NCBI RefSeq assembly: GCF_014282005.1
Contig: NZ_JACFTD010000012.1
Location: 1-64,000 of the forward strand
DNA length: 64,000 nt
Direction of reading: 5' to 3'
Source: Sporosarcina sp. BP05
GTDB lineage: Bacteria; Bacillota; Bacilli; Bacillales_A; Planococcaceae
Shown here piece by piece: positions 27,228 to 36,137 of the stretch; position 1 is the stretch's first letter; the number at the start of each line of letters is the position of its first letter. The notes under the pieces were generated by a model. It did no database searches, was not told the DNA's origin, and saw only the letters and a program-made list of their open reading frames with translations. A program made the translations under genes and the position numbers.

Positions 27228-27256
27228 ATAATAACACTTTCCCCCTTCCATTACAA
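27228..27256 (-). promoter_or_regulatory. SigA promoter of the MFS gene
   Basis: On the minus strand TTGTAA (27251-27256), 17 bp and TATTAT (27228-27233). Operator 1 begins just downstream, suited to repression. Confidence 0.6.
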
Positions 27257-27262
27257 GCGAAA

Positions 27263-27279
27263 GTTTAATATAATTAAAC
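27263..27279. promoter_or_regulatory. Operator palindrome 2 of the XRE-TPR/MFS locus
   Basis: GTTTAAT-ATA-ATTAAAC, the same arms as operator 1. It contains the likely -10 (TATAAT, 27269-27274) of the plus-strand regulator gene, whose -35 would be a weak TTCCAT at 27246-27251. Binding here would block the regulator's own promoter. Confidence 0.75.
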
Positions 27280-27292
27280 TTTATTAAAAATC

Positions 27293-28531
27293 ATGGAGGT
27301 GTGCCACATCGAAACGTTAGGTGAGCGAATACGTAAATTACGAAAACAACAGAAACTGACGTTAGAAACGTTAGCAGGTAATGAGCTAACGAAAGGCATG
27401 CTGAGCCTCATCGAGAACAATAAGGCCAATCCTTCGATGGAAAGCCTATCTTATATAGCGGAAAGACTTGGTGTGGAAGTGGTGGAGTTACTGGAAGAAG
27501 TGAGTACACAGGAATTAAGGGAAGTGTTGGACCAGGCCGAAAAACTGTATCATACCAAATTCGACGAAGTAACGGATGAATACGAACAGCTCATTGCCTT
27601 AGTTGAACCGTATGTTCCCAAGCTGTCGCAAGGCTATGAAGCGGCGCGTTTACTAGAAATGTACAGTCGTAGCCTATTTCGCGTAAAAAAAGAAGGTTGG
27701 CAAACCAATTCTGACAAGGCAGCCAGTATCTACGAAGAGATGAATATTATTCCACGCCGCGTCGACATCGGGATTTTTCGAGCGATGGTTAAATTTACAG
27801 CACATGATTATGCCGGTTCGCTAAAAATTATGCTACAGGAGCGTTCTGAAATCGAAATGAATCACGCATTCATTGATCCGATGACAAGAATCGACCTTGA
27901 CTACCATGAAGCAATTCTTCATTATGCCGTGGGGGATACGGAATCGGCGAAACGGGTCATGGAAAGCGCTATCGAATTTTCCAAGGTACAGCGGGTTTTT
28001 TATAATATCGATAGCCTATATCGACTCGCCGCTATCCATGCGATGATGTCATTTGACGAAGAGAAGACATGGTTTTATTCAAAAAAACTCGAGCTGTACG
28101 GCCAATTTGCTGAGGATGAAGAAGCTTTCTTCTTTACAAAGTTTCTGAAAGTCCATCATCTGAATTCCTACAAGCATGCTTACGGTGAAGCTTTGCGTTT
28201 CCTAAAACCTTATATCAAAGAGCATGAAAAGGCCAAGGGTCACAGTCCATATCTTTGTTTGGAAAAAGGCAAAGCCCTTCATGGATTACAACGATACGAT
28301 CAAGCTCTCGACTCCCTTGAAAAAGTAGTGATTGCAAACTATATTCACCACCCACTTGATCTGTCCATTTTCTATGAAGCTGATGCGTATATCGCTCGTT
28401 GCCACTTAGAATTAGGGAATAAAGAAGAGGCTATACGTTATGCTGAAAAAGCATTAGCCAATATTTCTGTTATGCCACATACCCCTTATAAAGATTTCAT
28501 TACGGAAACATATAAAATGATTACAAAATAA
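27293..28531 (+). CDS. XRE helix-turn-helix regulator with TPR C-terminal domain
   Basis: Up to 412 aa. Residues about 8-65 are an XRE/Cro HTH (LGERIRKLRKQQKLTLETLA ... MLSLIENNKANPSMESL); the rest is all-helical with tetratricopeptide-like repeats. The build resembles the RRNPP/PlcR-like group, where TPRs bind a peptide or ligand. Divergent from an MFS exporter with shared palindromes, so it likely controls that gene and itself. The start is uncertain: GGAGGTG lies inside the first codons, and would best serve an ATC at 27308. No peptide gene follows; a terminator comes at once. Confidence 0.8.
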   Translation: MEVCHIETLGERIRKLRKQQKLTLETLAGNELTKGMLSLIENNKANPSMESLSYIAERLGVEVVELLEEVSTQELREVLDQAEKLYHTKFDEVTDEYEQLIALVEPYVPKLSQGYEAARLLEMYSRSLFRVKKEGWQTNSDKAASIYEEMNIIPRRVDIGIFRAMVKFTAHDYAGSLKIMLQERSEIEMNHAFIDPMTRIDLDYHEAILHYAVGDTESAKRVMESAIEFSKVQRVFYNIDSLYRLAAIHAMMSFDEEKTWFYSKKLELYGQFAEDEEAFFFTKFLKVHHLNSYKHAYGEALRFLKPYIKEHEKAKGHSPYLCLEKGKALHGLQRYDQALDSLEKVVIANYIHHPLDLSIFYEADAYIARCHLELGNKEEAIRYAEKALANISVMPHTPYKDFITETYKMITK

Positions 28532-28573
28532 AAATACCGCAGAAGACTGAGACGTCTTCCACGGTATTTTTTT
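28531..28573 (+). terminator. Terminator of the XRE-TPR gene
   Basis: AAATACCG-CA-GAAGAC-TGAGAC-GTCTTC-CA-CGGTATTTTTTT, a long symmetric stem with T7, begins at the stop codon. Confidence 0.9.
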
Positions 28574-28657
28574 AATTATATGATTGGTCGTAGCGAAATA
28601 TGATCGGTCAAGCAAGCTATATAATCGTTCCATCACATTTTATGGTCGCTCGACGAC

Positions 28658-30049
28658 TTATACTTCTGCCGTCTGTTTATCAAGAGGAGCATTGTACATA
28701 TCTTTATCCAGTTCACCTGTCACACGTGCAGTTGTTACGCCTGCCGTCATCGAACCGCTAACATTCAATGCTGTACGACCCATGTCAATAAGCGGTTCTA
28801 CTGAAATTAGAAGTCCTGCTAATACAACCGGCAAGTTAAGTGCGGATAGAACAAGGATGGCAGCGAATGTTGCTCCTCCACCAACTCCAGCAACTCCGAA
28901 TGAGCTGATTGCCACAATAGCAATCAATGTAATAAGGAATGTTGGCTCAAGTGGGTTCTGCCCTACTGAAGGTGCAATCATCACTGCAAGCATCGCAGGG
29001 TAGATTCCAGCGCAACCATTTTGACCGATTGATAAGCCGAATGAGCCTGCAAAGTTGGCAATACCATCAGGCACACCGAGACGATTCGTCTGTGTATCGA
29101 TGTTAAGCGGAAGTGTTCCTGCACTTGAACGTGATGAGAAGGCGAACAGTAAAGCTTCCCCTGCTTTTTTCACGTAAGTTATTGGGTTTAATCCCGACAG
29201 CGTAATAATGATTAAATGAATACCGAACATGACCAAGATAGCTACATAGGAAGCAAGTACGAACTTACCTAAACTATAGATAGCGGCAAAGTCAGACGTC
29301 GCTACGGTGGTAGCAATAATCGCTAAAATACCGTATGGAGTCAAGCGCAAGACAATCTTTACAACTCCCATGATTAAAGAATAAATCGCATCGATTCCTT
29401 TTTTCACTGTAGCTGCATTTTTTTCATCTTTTCTCGTAAGTGTCAAATAGGCAAATCCAAGAAATGCAGCAAAGATAACTACACCAATTGTTGATGTTGG
29501 ACGTGCGCCGGTGAAATCAAGGAACGGGTTCGCAGGTAACAAGTCAATCAGCTGATCCGGTAACGTACGGTCTGCAATTCCTGCCGAACGTTCTTCTATG
29601 GAAGCGCCACGTGCAAGTTCAGCTTCGCCTTGCACAATTTCAGATGCATCAAGACCGAAGAGAAGTGTAACAGAAATCCCGATAACTGCAGCGATTGCTG
29701 TTGTTCCGATAAGGAGACCTAATATCAATCCGGCCATCTTACCAAAGTTCTTGCCAATCGTTATTTTCGTGAATGCCCCAAGGATTGAAATGAAAACGAG
29801 TGGCATAACTATCATTTGAAGTAATTTTACATAACCTGTTCCTATTAAGTTAAACCACGGAATAGATTCCTTCAACACTGCCGAATCCGTACCATATGCA
29901 AAGTGTAAAATAAGTCCGTATGCAATCCCAAGCCCCAGCCCGGTAAATACACGTTTTGAAAACGAAACCTTTTTGCGATGCATAGTATATAGTATACCGA
30001 CGAGCAAGAGCAACCCGGCAATGTTCAGAATAAGTAATAATGTATTCAC
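28658..30049 (-). CDS. tcyP: L-cystine:cation symporter TcyP
   Basis: A 463-aa dicarboxylate/amino acid:cation symporter (DAACS), identical in length to B. subtilis TcyP. It has about eight helices and two re-entrant loops; the serine-rich SSRSSAGTLPLNI motif and the late GGATFAAILVLSALNLPV motif are present. It imports L-cystine. GTG start with GGAGG 7 nt upstream. A SigA promoter lies at 30095-30123. CymR control is known for the family but I saw no operator. Confidence 0.92.
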   Translation of the reverse strand: MNTLLLILNIAGLLLLVGILYTMHRKKVSFSKRVFTGLGLGIAYGLILHFAYGTDSAVLKESIPWFNLIGTGYVKLLQMIVMPLVFISILGAFTKITIGKNFGKMAGLILGLLIGTTAIAAVIGISVTLLFGLDASEIVQGEAELARGASIEERSAGIADRTLPDQLIDLLPANPFLDFTGARPTSTIGVVIFAAFLGFAYLTLTRKDEKNAATVKKGIDAIYSLIMGVVKIVLRLTPYGILAIIATTVATSDFAAIYSLGKFVLASYVAILVMFGIHLIIITLSGLNPITYVKKAGEALLFAFSSRSSAGTLPLNIDTQTNRLGVPDGIANFAGSFGLSIGQNGCAGIYPAMLAVMIAPSVGQNPLEPTFLITLIAIVAISSFGVAGVGGGATFAAILVLSALNLPVVLAGLLISVEPLIDMGRTALNVSGSMTAGVTTARVTGELDKDMYNAPLDKQTAEV

Positions 30050-30094
30050 TTTTTTTCCTCCTACGTTTTTAGATAAGTGTATAGCTTTAATTAC

Positions 30095-30123
30095 ACTTTA
30101 AACCATCAATGTCTATCAGTCAA
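30095..30123 (-). promoter_or_regulatory. SigA promoter of tcyP
   Basis: On the minus strand TTGACT (30118-30123), 17 bp and TAAAGT (30095-30100), about 45 bp before the start codon. Confidence 0.65.
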
Positions 30124-30216
30124 GTAGGTTTTATCTTAACTACCACTGTTACCTTCTTTTTTCTAAGTCTTCCGTTATACTAGTAAGATAAGCATTATAT
30201 GTAAAGGAGGCCGCTT

Positions 30217-31668
30217 ATGACTCAACTAATCAGTATTTCGGTGACGGCAGTTTTTATCTTAAATATATTTCTTGCGATCGCCCTTATCTTTCTTGAAAGA
30301 AGAGATCCCACCTCGACTTGGGCATGGCTCCTCGTCATATTTTTCATCCCATTTTTCGGTTTCTTCATTTATCTTTTACTCGGCAGACAATTGAGAGAAA
30401 AACATCTTTTCAGGTGGGAAGGACGCAGTAAAATTGGTATCGATCAATTGATTGATTATCAAATTGAAGCAATAGAAGAAGATACCCTCGAATTCAGGCT
30501 AGATGATACAGCCCACTACAAGGACATGATTTACCTTCACCTCAGGAATAACCACGCTGTCTTGACGCAAGACAATGATGTTCAGGTTTTCAACGATGGC
30601 GCAGCTAAATTTGACGCACTTATTCATGACCTTGAGCAAGCAAAAGATCATATACATTTTCAGACTTACATTTTCAAATTGGACACCCTTGGAACTAGGA
30701 TACTAAATGTATTAATCCAAAAAGCGAAGCAAGGCGTTAAAGTACGTTTGTTATTCGATGATATTGGTTCACGAGGACTTCGCAAAAGGCATTTAAAAGA
30801 ACTAATCGCTAATGGAGGGGATGTTGAAGCATTTTTTCCAGCTACCATGCCACTCATCAATCCCCGTATGAATTTCCGGAATCACCGGAAGATCGTTGTT
30901 ATCGACGGTCGGATTGGTTATGTCGGCGGTTTCAATGTCGGCGATGAATATTTAGGACTGAACAAGAAGTTTGGCTATTGGCGCGATACACATCTGCGGA
31001 TTGAAGGTAGTGCAGTGCACCCACTGCAGACAAGGTTTATATTGGACTGGAACCAGGCATCTGAAAAAAATGATATCGAATATGCAGAACGCTATTTTCC
31101 AGCTATCCCACGAAAAGGTTCGGTAGGTATGCAAATCGTTTCAAGTGGACCCGACTCTGAATGGGAACAGATTAAAGATGGTTATTTGAAAATGATTTTC
31201 ATTGCGAAAAAGTATATTTATATTCAAACGCCTTATTTTATCCCCGACGTTAGTTTCCTGGACGCTCTGCGCATCGCCTGCCTTTCAGGGGTCGATGTAC
31301 GAATAATGATTCCAAACAAGCCTGACCACATGTTTGTTTACTGGGCAACGTACTCGAATGTTGGTAAATTGTTAAAGGCAGGTGCCAAGGTTTATATTTA
31401 TGAAAACGGCTTCTTGCATACAAAGCAAATTGTTGTCGATGATGAACTGTCAACTGTCGGAACTGCCAATATCGATGTGCGCAGCTTCAAATTAAATTTC
31501 GAAGTCAATGCCTTCATTTATGACCGTGAAAAATCACACGAATTAAAGGAACTGTTCGAACATGATATGCAATTATCGACCGAATTAACCTATGAAATGT
31601 ACTTGGCACGTTCACAAACCATTAAAATAAAAGAATCGATTTCACGATTGCTTTCGCCGATATTATGA
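30217..31668 (+). CDS. cls: Cardiolipin synthase
   Basis: A 483-aa phospholipase D superfamily enzyme that condenses two phosphatidylglycerols to cardiolipin. Two N-terminal membrane helices (about 7-27 and 35-56) anchor it. The two HKD motifs are intact: H223-K225-D230 (NHRKIVVID) and H401-K403-D408 (HTKQIVVDD). AAAGGAGG precedes the ATG. Family A repeat and a terminator follow. Confidence 0.95.
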   Translation: MTQLISISVTAVFILNIFLAIALIFLERRDPTSTWAWLLVIFFIPFFGFFIYLLLGRQLREKHLFRWEGRSKIGIDQLIDYQIEAIEEDTLEFRLDDTAHYKDMIYLHLRNNHAVLTQDNDVQVFNDGAAKFDALIHDLEQAKDHIHFQTYIFKLDTLGTRILNVLIQKAKQGVKVRLLFDDIGSRGLRKRHLKELIANGGDVEAFFPATMPLINPRMNFRNHRKIVVIDGRIGYVGGFNVGDEYLGLNKKFGYWRDTHLRIEGSAVHPLQTRFILDWNQASEKNDIEYAERYFPAIPRKGSVGMQIVSSGPDSEWEQIKDGYLKMIFIAKKYIYIQTPYFIPDVSFLDALRIACLSGVDVRIMIPNKPDHMFVYWATYSNVGKLLKAGAKVYIYENGFLHTKQIVVDDELSTVGTANIDVRSFKLNFEVNAFIYDREKSHELKELFEHDMQLSTELTYEMYLARSQTIKIKESISRLLSPIL

Positions 31669-31674
31669 AAAACT

Positions 31675-31890
31675 AAAGCGCAAGCGCCTGTTACAAATGA
31701 ATGCAGTCTAAATTCGCGACGTCGTGTCGCAACAAGGAGGGATGAAGTTCAATCCCTCCCCACTGCTTGACCTGCATCCTGAAGGCCCGAGTGGCGTTCT
31801 TTGCCACACAGCCGGACCGACCAATTAAGGACCACAGCCAAAGTACGCCGCATCCCGCGGGCCTCCAAGCCTTTAGGCGCTGGAATCTTG
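31675..31890 (+). repeat. Dispersed repeat family A copy with a foreign hairpin module
   Basis: Starts AAAGCGCAAGCGCCTG and ends AGGCGCTGGAATC. Internally it has GCGAC-GTCGT-GTCGC and then the hairpin GGAGGGAT-GAAGTTCA-ATCCCTCC (31736-31759), which is otherwise found in the 54.6-kb element, so this copy is a mosaic. It lies just after cls. Confidence 0.7.
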
Positions 31891-31898
31891 ATGTAAAC

Positions 31899-31935
31899 AA
31901 AAGGGACACACCGCTAATACGGTATGTCCCTTTTG
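31899..31935. terminator. Bidirectional terminator between cls and the peptidase gene
   Basis: AAAAGGGACA...TGTCCCTTTT with a 17-nt loop; A and T runs on both sides. Confidence 0.85.
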
Positions 31936-31963
31936 TTTATGGAAATTCAAGTCGTCTATACGT

Positions 31964-32941
31964 TTATTGAACCCCTAAATATTCTTCTAGCGTTAGATTT
32001 CGTTTGAAGATTTTATCTGCAACTTCAATACCAACATAACGAAAATGCCAAGACTCATGCATATACCCCGTAACCTGTTCCTTTCCCTTTGGATAGCGCA
32101 TAACGAAACCGAATCGGTGAGCATTTGCTGCCACCCATTTTCCCGCTTCTGTTTCCCCAAATGATGATGAAGCAAAATGCTGTTCGAAATTCACTTCCCC
32201 TATGTCGAACGCGAGCCCTGTTTGGTGTTCAGAATAGCCCGGGCGCGCACTGTACGTATCTGCCGCTTCTCTACCATCACGGGCAACATATCTGTCGTAA
32301 AGTGTCTTCTGGTATTCAAACGCGCGATAGGTGCTGAATGCATTGAGATTAAAATCTGCAAGTTTCGCTTCTGCCGCCATTTTTTCAAATGCCTCACGCG
32401 CTTTTTTGTCTTCTCCAGGTGCATAAGTTGCCGGAAGAGGATACTTTTTATTGGCAAGTAAAATCCCGTTTACAAACTTTGGTTCTTTAGGAAGCACCTG
32501 ACCTTCAATATATCCTCCGTTATCAATCGTTGGAGTCGGTTTCACTTCGGTGCTAGATCCTGCACCGTTGTTTTTAGTTGGTTTGGATGGCGGATTTTTT
32601 TGCTCAGTTGGTTTCTGTTCAGGCATGACCTCCTGCACTTTCCCGGGTTCATCCTCTTCTGTCGTTACCCCAGCGTCCGGTTCTACTACTGATTCATCCG
32701 GTTGTTCTACAAGGCCTGGAAGTTCGATTGGCTCCGTTTCAGGGGTTGTATCCTCATTCGCAACAGACATACCTATGGCTTCCTTCCCTTTTTTAATACT
32801 TTTTTCTACATCCCAATCATTCATTCCGAGCCCAATTAGCAGACCTGTCATGATAACACCAGAAATAAGTAAAATAATCGTTAAAGTCTTGCCCTGTTTT
32901 TTCTTATTTTTTTTATTAGTATAGTTGCTTTTCCGTTTCAT
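31964..32941 (-). CDS. VanY/LdcB-type D,D- or L,D-carboxypeptidase
   Basis: About 325 aa. A Lys/Arg-rich N terminus and a single membrane helix (residues ~20-42) anchor it outside the cell. A disordered Pro/Glu/Thr linker (~60-150) follows, then a peptidase M15B domain. Zinc-site motifs: SARPGYSEHQTGLAFDIG (His, Asp) and GYMHESWHFRYVG (Glu, His). The family trims D-Ala or L-Ala-D-Ala ends of peptidoglycan stems. The second of two adjacent starts is used; GAAGGTAGG lies 7 nt upstream. Confidence 0.88.
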   Translation of the reverse strand: MKRKSNYTNKKNKKKQGKTLTIILLISGVIMTGLLIGLGMNDWDVEKSIKKGKEAIGMSVANEDTTPETEPIELPGLVEQPDESVVEPDAGVTTEEDEPGKVQEVMPEQKPTEQKNPPSKPTKNNGAGSSTEVKPTPTIDNGGYIEGQVLPKEPKFVNGILLANKKYPLPATYAPGEDKKAREAFEKMAAEAKLADFNLNAFSTYRAFEYQKTLYDRYVARDGREAADTYSARPGYSEHQTGLAFDIGEVNFEQHFASSSFGETEAGKWVAANAHRFGFVMRYPKGKEQVTGYMHESWHFRYVGIEVADKIFKRNLTLEEYLGVQ

Positions 32942-33056
32942 CAATAAGCCTACCTTCTCAATATATATCTATAGTCTACCATCATTTTTCTTTGTGGTCT
33001 GCGTATGCTATCATTTAATTTCACGATTATTGAAGAGTTTGTAAGGGAGCGATAGG

Positions 33057-34211
33057 ATGAATAACCAAAGATGGCTTTCAATGAGTTTTTTCGCTTTTTT
33101 CTTTACTTGGGGCGTATTTCTTCCCTATTGGACCGGCTGGCTAACAATTGAAAAAGGTTTATCTGTAACAGCAGCAAGTTTCATTATGGGCGCTGGAATG
33201 ATTGCGCGATCATTGTCGACATTGCTGGTCTTTCCATACCTAACACGAAAAATGTCCATGATAAGTGTGATGAAATGGATGTCTCTTGCAGCACTTATTT
33301 TAACGCTCCTCTACTTGCCAGATTCACCTTTCATCCTACTTCTTATTATTACCATCTTATTTAGTGCAGTCTATCCGATGATATTGCCTGCCGTCGAAAG
33401 CAGCGCATCTGTTTTAATGCAGACAGAAGGAATTCATTACGGAAAGAGCCGTTCGTTCGGATCAATTGGTTACACTCTCGCTTTGTTGTTAATCGGAGCG
33501 GCTACGGTTATCTGGACTGAGCAAGCAATCCTATACATAATGATTGTTGGATTAGCCATCGCAACGCTATTTTTCATGCGACCAGCACCAGAAGCTTTGC
33601 GATTAAATTCAGTTAATGACGACACTACGAAACGAGCCATCAATTTCAAATCACTCTTCACCTCCAAAGGGTTCGCAATCGTCATGATACTCGCTATCCT
33701 TTTACAAGGCGCGCATGCGTCCTATTACAACTTTGGATTCATCTTCTTAGATAATCTTGGTGTTAATGGCCTTTATATCGGAATTACCTTAAATATAGCA
33801 GTGTTATTTGAAATATTATTTTTCACACGCGCTGATCGATTGCTTGCAAATGTGAAAGTCTCTACGATGTTTCTGATTGCAGGAATCGGATCCACGGTGA
33901 GGTGGATACTTATTGCTTTATTTCCATATGTATCTGTTTTCATCGGTACTCAACTACTCCATGCCTTGTCGTTCGGCGTAGCCCATTTCGCGTTCATAAA
34001 ATTCATTTCTGAAAAACTACCCCATGATCAAATTGCTACAGCACAAGGAATGTATGTGGCATTCGCGATGAGCCTTAGCACTGCAATTCTGACATTTTTG
34101 GGCGGTTACTTATATGACATTTCCCCTCGGCTCGCATTTCTCGGCATGATTATTTGTTCTGTTCCAGCTATCATCATAGTGCTAATGACTAGAAAGAAAT
34201 ATGCTTATTAA
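33057..34211 (+). CDS. MFS transporter, HcaT/NHS-like
   Basis: A 384-aa, twelve-helix MFS protein. N-terminal features (FFFTWGVFLPYWTGWL, ILFSAVYPMILPAVES, GKSRSFGSIGY) match the MFS_1_like group containing phenylpropionate transporter HcaT. GGGAGCGATAGG precedes the ATG. Alone in its transcription unit with a terminator. Substrate unknown. Confidence 0.8.
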   Translation: MNNQRWLSMSFFAFFFTWGVFLPYWTGWLTIEKGLSVTAASFIMGAGMIARSLSTLLVFPYLTRKMSMISVMKWMSLAALILTLLYLPDSPFILLLIITILFSAVYPMILPAVESSASVLMQTEGIHYGKSRSFGSIGYTLALLLIGAATVIWTEQAILYIMIVGLAIATLFFMRPAPEALRLNSVNDDTTKRAINFKSLFTSKGFAIVMILAILLQGAHASYYNFGFIFLDNLGVNGLYIGITLNIAVLFEILFFTRADRLLANVKVSTMFLIAGIGSTVRWILIALFPYVSVFIGTQLLHALSFGVAHFAFIKFISEKLPHDQIATAQGMYVAFAMSLSTAILTFLGGYLYDISPRLAFLGMIICSVPAIIIVLMTRKKYAY

Positions 34212-34214
34212 TAT

Positions 34215-34260
34215 AAAAGACGCTTACCGGAAATTTCAGTTCCCGGTAAGCGTCTTTTCT
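34215..34260 (+). terminator. Terminator of the HcaT-like gene
   Basis: AAAAGACGCTTACCGG...CCGGTAAGCGTCTTTT, a 16-bp perfect stem, possibly bidirectional. Confidence 0.92.
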
Positions 34261-34358
34261 TTACCAATATATGTTGAAATAAAGAATTCCATTGAATCCG
34301 CTTCAGCTACCCCCTGAAAAGCAGCTTCGCTGTTTATACAATTATTCAGGTGTTCAAC

Positions 34359-34607
34359 TTACCTGACTACATTAAATATAAGTAACACTACAAAAGCGAA
34401 TCCGAAAAACAGTGACATCCATAACATCCATTTCGACTCACGTAACATACCCTGCTCACGAAATGATTTTGCCCGAGCCCCATTCGTCAATGAAAACAAA
34501 GCCACCATCGACAAAACAGCATTGTTCAAGTCGAGTTTGACGATGAAATAAACTGATGCCAATGCGGCTGCCACAATTCCGATTCCAAATAACCATTTAG
34601 TCTGCAT
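34359..34607 (-). CDS. Small two-helix membrane protein
   Basis: An 82-aa protein with hydrophobic helices near residues 5-23 and 60-80 and a basic loop between (NGARAKSFREQGMLRESKW). The ATG at 34607 follows GGGAGG by 6 nt; an in-frame extension upstream lacks a ribosome site. I do not recognise a named family. Separate from yidC, whose terminator lies between them. Confidence 0.7.
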   Translation of the reverse strand: MQTKWLFGIGIVAAALASVYFIVKLDLNNAVLSMVALFSLTNGARAKSFREQGMLRESKWMLWMSLFFGFAFVVLLIFNVVR

Positions 34608-34677
34608 ATAGATAACCTCCCAAGGCTGTATAATCCACACCAAGTGAGCCTAGTAGCTGATTGTTCTAATCCGGCTA

Positions 34678-34708
34678 GAAAAAAAGCCGAAGATTTCTCT
34701 TCAGCCTA
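34678..34708 (-). terminator. Terminator of yidC
   Basis: On the minus strand GGCTGAAGA-GAAA-TCTTCGGC followed by T7. The stem begins within the last codons of yidC's 3' flank. Confidence 0.85.
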
Positions 34709-35575
34709 CTTGCGTTTTTTGTCTTTAGTGTTTGTTTTTTTCACTTCTTCTATTACTGTTTCTGTCACTTTTTCCTTTTCATCTGCAGGTATAACTTCTT
34801 CAGCACCTTCTACAACCGGTTCAGGATGCTTGTAATAGAACTTGCGGCCCAAATACGTTTGGAAGATAAGGAGTAGTCCCCCAACCGCCCAGTAAAGAGG
34901 TAATGCTGCCATCGCTTTGAATGAAATGAACATGATCATAATCGGCGATAAGTAAATAAATGCTTTCATCTGTTTCTTCTGCTGTTCCGGCATTGTCCAT
35001 AGTGATACACGCGCTTGTACGAAGTAGACCGCACCAGCAAGTACCATCATAATCATATCGGGTTCTCCAAGATTGAACCAAAGAAACTCATGTGTTTGTA
35101 CTTCTGTAGAATTGAGGATTGCAAAGTACAGACCCATGATGATTGGCATCTGGATGACTAACGGAAGACAACCCATATTAAGCGGATTGACACCATGCTT
35201 CGAATAGAGCCCCATCATTTCTTGCTGAAGCTTCGCTTGCTCCTCTTTTTGTTCTTTTTCTTTCGCTTCTTTCAAACGCTTTTGAATGTCTTCCATCTCG
35301 GGGCGAAGTCCATCCATTTTAACTTTCATATTCTGTTGCGACTTATAATTCTTCAGCATTAGCGGCATAAGGATCAACCGAATTAATACCGTGATGAGGA
35401 TAATCGACAGACCGTAACTTCCATTGAAAAAATCACTGAAGAAATGCAGTAACCAATCCATAGGCTTAACAAAAAGATTATAAAATGTGCCTTCTTTGTT
35501 CTCGATGCCTGCACAACCGCTTAGAAAAACAGCAGTGGTCATTAGCATCGTGACTAATCCAATTTTCTTCTTCAT
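34706..35575 (-). CDS. yidC: YidC/Oxa1 membrane protein insertase
   Basis: About 289 aa. A lipoprotein signal (LSGC, Cys near residue 20) is followed by a five-helix YidC core (NGSYGLSIILITVLIRLILM; NPLNMGCLPLVIQMPIIMGL) and a Lys-rich C-terminal tail that can touch ribosomes. The conserved Arg in the hydrophilic groove is within TVLIRLILMPL. B. subtilis has two paralogues (SpoIIIJ, YqjG). Which one this is cannot be told, as the rnpA-jag context of SpoIIIJ is missing, which favours the YqjG-type second copy. Confidence 0.9.
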   Translation of the reverse strand: MKKKIGLVTMLMTTAVFLSGCAGIENKEGTFYNLFVKPMDWLLHFFSDFFNGSYGLSIILITVLIRLILMPLMLKNYKSQQNMKVKMDGLRPEMEDIQKRLKEAKEKEQKEEQAKLQQEMMGLYSKHGVNPLNMGCLPLVIQMPIIMGLYFAILNSTEVQTHEFLWFNLGEPDMIMMVLAGAVYFVQARVSLWTMPEQQKKQMKAFIYLSPIMIMFISFKAMAALPLYWAVGGLLLIFQTYLGRKFYYKHPEPVVEGAEEVIPADEKEKVTETVIEEVKKTNTKDKKRK

Positions 35576-35681
35576 TAGATTCACCTTCACTATTTCAAAC
35601 TATTAAAAATTATACCTTACCTAGCTCTCTAATTACAACGATTGACCATTCAAGAATTATTTTTCTTCCTGTGGAATCGAA

Positions 35682-35716
35682 TAAAAAAACGCTTCCATGT
35701 TTGGAAGCGCCTTTTG
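35682..35716 (-). terminator. Terminator of the YtxH-like gene
   Basis: On the minus strand GGCGCTTCC-AAACAT-GGAAGCG followed by T7. Confidence 0.85.
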
Positions 35717-35736
35717 TTTTGTGCAATCCCTCAACT

Positions 35737-36090
35737 TTATTTGTTGGATTGTTCCGAACTCGGGTCATTCTTTTCTTTTTTATGGTAGAGTCCATCTGTT
35801 TCAGGGGTCATCTTCACATCATCTTCAACTTCTTGGTTATAATAATGGACGCTCGTTTGAGCACCTTCACTTACCATCTTGTTATCTTGAAGATCATATG
35901 GATCCGAATGACCGACTTTAGTTTCAGGACATCGATTCAATTTTTGTGATCCAATAAATGAATCAACTTTTGTTTTCATGTTGTTAAAAGCCACTTGTGC
36001 CTTATCCCTATTTTCTTTTTTACTGAAGTAGGCATAAGCCCCCGCCGCCATCGTTGCAAGTAATAAATTATTATTTCGTTTACGAGCCAT
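35737..36090 (-). CDS. YtxH-like small membrane-associated protein, SigB-type promoter
   Basis: About 117 aa. A basic N terminus (MARKRNNN) and one hydrophobic stretch (LLLATMAAGAYAYF) precede a Lys/Glu-rich amphipathic region and an acidic, disordered tail. This is the plan of general-stress YtxH-type proteins, but similarity is by architecture only. GGGAGG lies 10 nt before the chosen ATG. A SigB promoter match upstream supports a stress role. Confidence 0.7.
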   Translation of the reverse strand: MARKRNNNLLLATMAAGAYAYFSKKENRDKAQVAFNNMKTKVDSFIGSQKLNRCPETKVGHSDPYDLQDNKMVSEGAQTSVHYYNQEVEDDVKMTPETDGLYHKKEKNDPSSEQSNK

Positions 36091-36137
36091 TAAAATCATT
36101 CCTCCCAGATTTAATGAAAATGCATTATACAGAGAGT

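Noticed and set aside
28532..28657. Signal-peptide pheromone gene after the XRE-TPR regulator, as in PlcR/Rap systems
   Set aside because: A terminator begins at the stop codon and no small frame with a ribosome site follows before tcyP.
31675..31890. 72-codon frames on either strand inside the family A repeat
   Set aside because: Frames of similar size occur by chance in these GC-rich hairpins; they lack ribosome sites and are not shared between copies.
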